From Ruicaihuangia caeni (GTDB lineage: Bacteria > Actinomycetota > Actinomycetes > Actinomycetales > Microbacteriaceae), in NCBI RefSeq assembly GCF_029952955.1, contig NZ_JASATX010000002.1, positions 124,001 to 188,000 on the forward strand: DNA of 64,000 nucleotides, written 5' to 3'. Positions 63,248 through 64,000 of the stretch are shown here, piece after piece. Each line of letters opens with the position of its first letter. Within the stretch, counting starts at the first letter, position 1. The translations under genes and the position numbers were made by a program. The notes beneath the pieces are model-generated. The model was not told the DNA's origin and did not search any database. It saw only the letters and a program-made list of their open reading frames with translations.

Positions 63248-64000
63248 TCAGCCCTGTGCGCGGCGGCCGGGACGGCGCTCGACCCGCGGCGCAGCAACGC
63301 GCTGCTGACCGGCGGATGCTGCGCGACCGCTCGTGGCGGTGGAGCGTGCGGGTCCGGTGGCTCCGCCGCGCTGGCCGCCGACAGTGCTGGAAGCGCTCGA
63401 TGTGGCGGCGTTGGCGCCGGCCGCCGCGCTGCCTCCGCGGCGGCGACCACGACCACTGCGGCTGCGTGCGGGTGCAGCGCCATCGCGACTCGAGTTCGAG
63501 TTGCGCGTCGACGATCGTTGCTGAGCCGCCTGAGGGGCTCCGGCCGGGGCGGGCGCGACATACGCCGCGACCTCGCCGACGAGCGCCGCCACCTCGGGCG
63601 ACTCGGGGTGCACCGCGAGCGGGCTCACCGTGATGGCCGCCTTCTTCAACAGCATCCGCACGTCGTCGCGTTGCGAGGGCAGCATGATCGTGACGACATC
63701 ACCCTCCGCACCGGCCCGCGCAGTGCGGCCGGAACGGTGCAGGTACGCCTTGTGCTCGGCCGGCGGGTCGACGTGCACGACGAGTTCGACATGGTCGACG
63801 TGCACGCCGCGGGCGGCGACGTCAGTGGCCACGAGCACGCGTGCCGCCCCGCTGCCGAACGCCTGAAGGTTGCGGTCTCGCTGCGGCTGCGAAAGGTTCC
63901 CGTGCAGATCCACGGCCGGGATGCCCGACTGCGTCAGCTGCCGGGCCAGTTTCTTGGCCTGGTGCTTGGTGCGCATGAACAGGATGCGGCGGCCGGTGCC
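63248..64000 (-). CDS. DEAD-box RNA helicase, C-terminal part (runs off the window)
   Basis: The visible 250 residues hold the second RecA domain of a DEAD-box helicase: motif Ia-like GIPAVDLHGNLSQPQRDR, motif V LVATDVAARGVHVDHV and motif VI HRSGRTARAG. A tail of about 100 residues rich in Ser, Arg, Gly, Ala and Gln follows, typical of the RNA-binding tails of cold-shock and ribosome-assembly helicases. The N-terminal domain lies beyond position 64000. Confidence 0.93.
   Translation of the reverse strand, partial: GTGRRILFMRTKHQAKKLARQLTQSGIPAVDLHGNLSQPQRDRNLQAFGSGAARVLVATDVAARGVHVDHVELVVHVDPPAEHKAYLHRSGRTARAGAEGDVVTIMLPSQRDDVRMLLKKAAITVSPLAVHPESPEVAALVGEVAAYVAPAPAGAPQAAQQRSSTRNSNSSRDGAAPARSRSGRGRRRGGSAAAGANAATSSASSTVGGQRGGATGPARSTATSGRAASAGQQRVAAPRVERRPGRRAQG

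Overview
The window is a 64 kb piece of a high-GC actinobacterial chromosome. Gene content and order point to the family Microbacteriaceae (Microbacterium/Agromyces-like), but I cannot name a genus. The reasons are lysS followed by small membrane genes, an Actinobacteria-type clpC, a long GapB-type GAPDH, an LAXTG-type (sortase E) surface protein, an IdeR/DtxR iron box, frequent GTG starts and a GC-rich third codon position. Most genes sit in tight operons with ATGA or GTGA overlaps. One tRNA gene (tRNA-Ser, anticodon CGA) is present. I saw no rRNA, CRISPR array, phage or insertion sequence.

Layout. 1-11 kb is housekeeping: lysS and two small membrane proteins, a pirin, an XRE regulator with a DUF2975 membrane protein, clpC, a luciferase-like oxidoreductase whose start is missing, an ArgA-like acetyltransferase, and radA. 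11-17 kb holds tRNA-Ser, a divergent S-adenosylhomocysteine-hydrolase-like enzyme, an SRPBCC protein with its MerR regulator, an M20 peptidase gene broken by an in-frame TGA, a MarR regulator divergent from an F420-reductase-like gene, and a TetR remnant. 17-23 kb holds a large adenylation/carrier/membrane-acyltransferase protein behind an iron box, next to pobA with an IclR regulator and a LacI regulator. 23-26 kb encodes two secreted proteins, one with four chaplin-like repeats and an LASTG sorting signal.

26-34 kb is a catabolic operon: Gfo/Idh dehydrogenase, SDR, and a BMP-family ABC importer, followed by an acetoin-reductase gene. 34-42.5 kb is a second long catabolic operon: NagB-like protein, PfkB kinase, GntR/UTRA regulator, TRAP transporter, NTF2-like protein, D-2-hydroxyacid dehydrogenase and saccharopine-dehydrogenase-like protein. 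It ends at a strong terminator. 42.5-49 kb is a stress region: a small membrane protein, CsbD, topoisomerase IB, TetR, an alternative primary-like sigma factor co-transcribed with Dps, and a CPH-type copper P-ATPase behind a long palindrome. 49-55 kb holds gapB and a type III polyketide synthase / methyltransferase / FAD monooxygenase operon resembling alkylresorcinol clusters, then an orphan LysR effector-domain protein. 55-64 kb holds a thermonuclease-like protein, the large helicase Lhr with a repeat-filled upstream region, an esterase, a frameshifted DUF421 gene, a NUDIX-like protein, and the C-terminal part of a DEAD-box RNA helicase that runs off the end.

The best candidate for an undescribed system is the iron-box-controlled adenylation-PCP-acyltransferase protein at 17069-19801. 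It puts a complete activate, carry and transfer-across-the-membrane chain in one polypeptide. The second is the TRAP operon, whose NagB-like protein has lost a key catalytic residue. The substrates of both are unknown, and all functional assignments here rest on reading motifs by eye.
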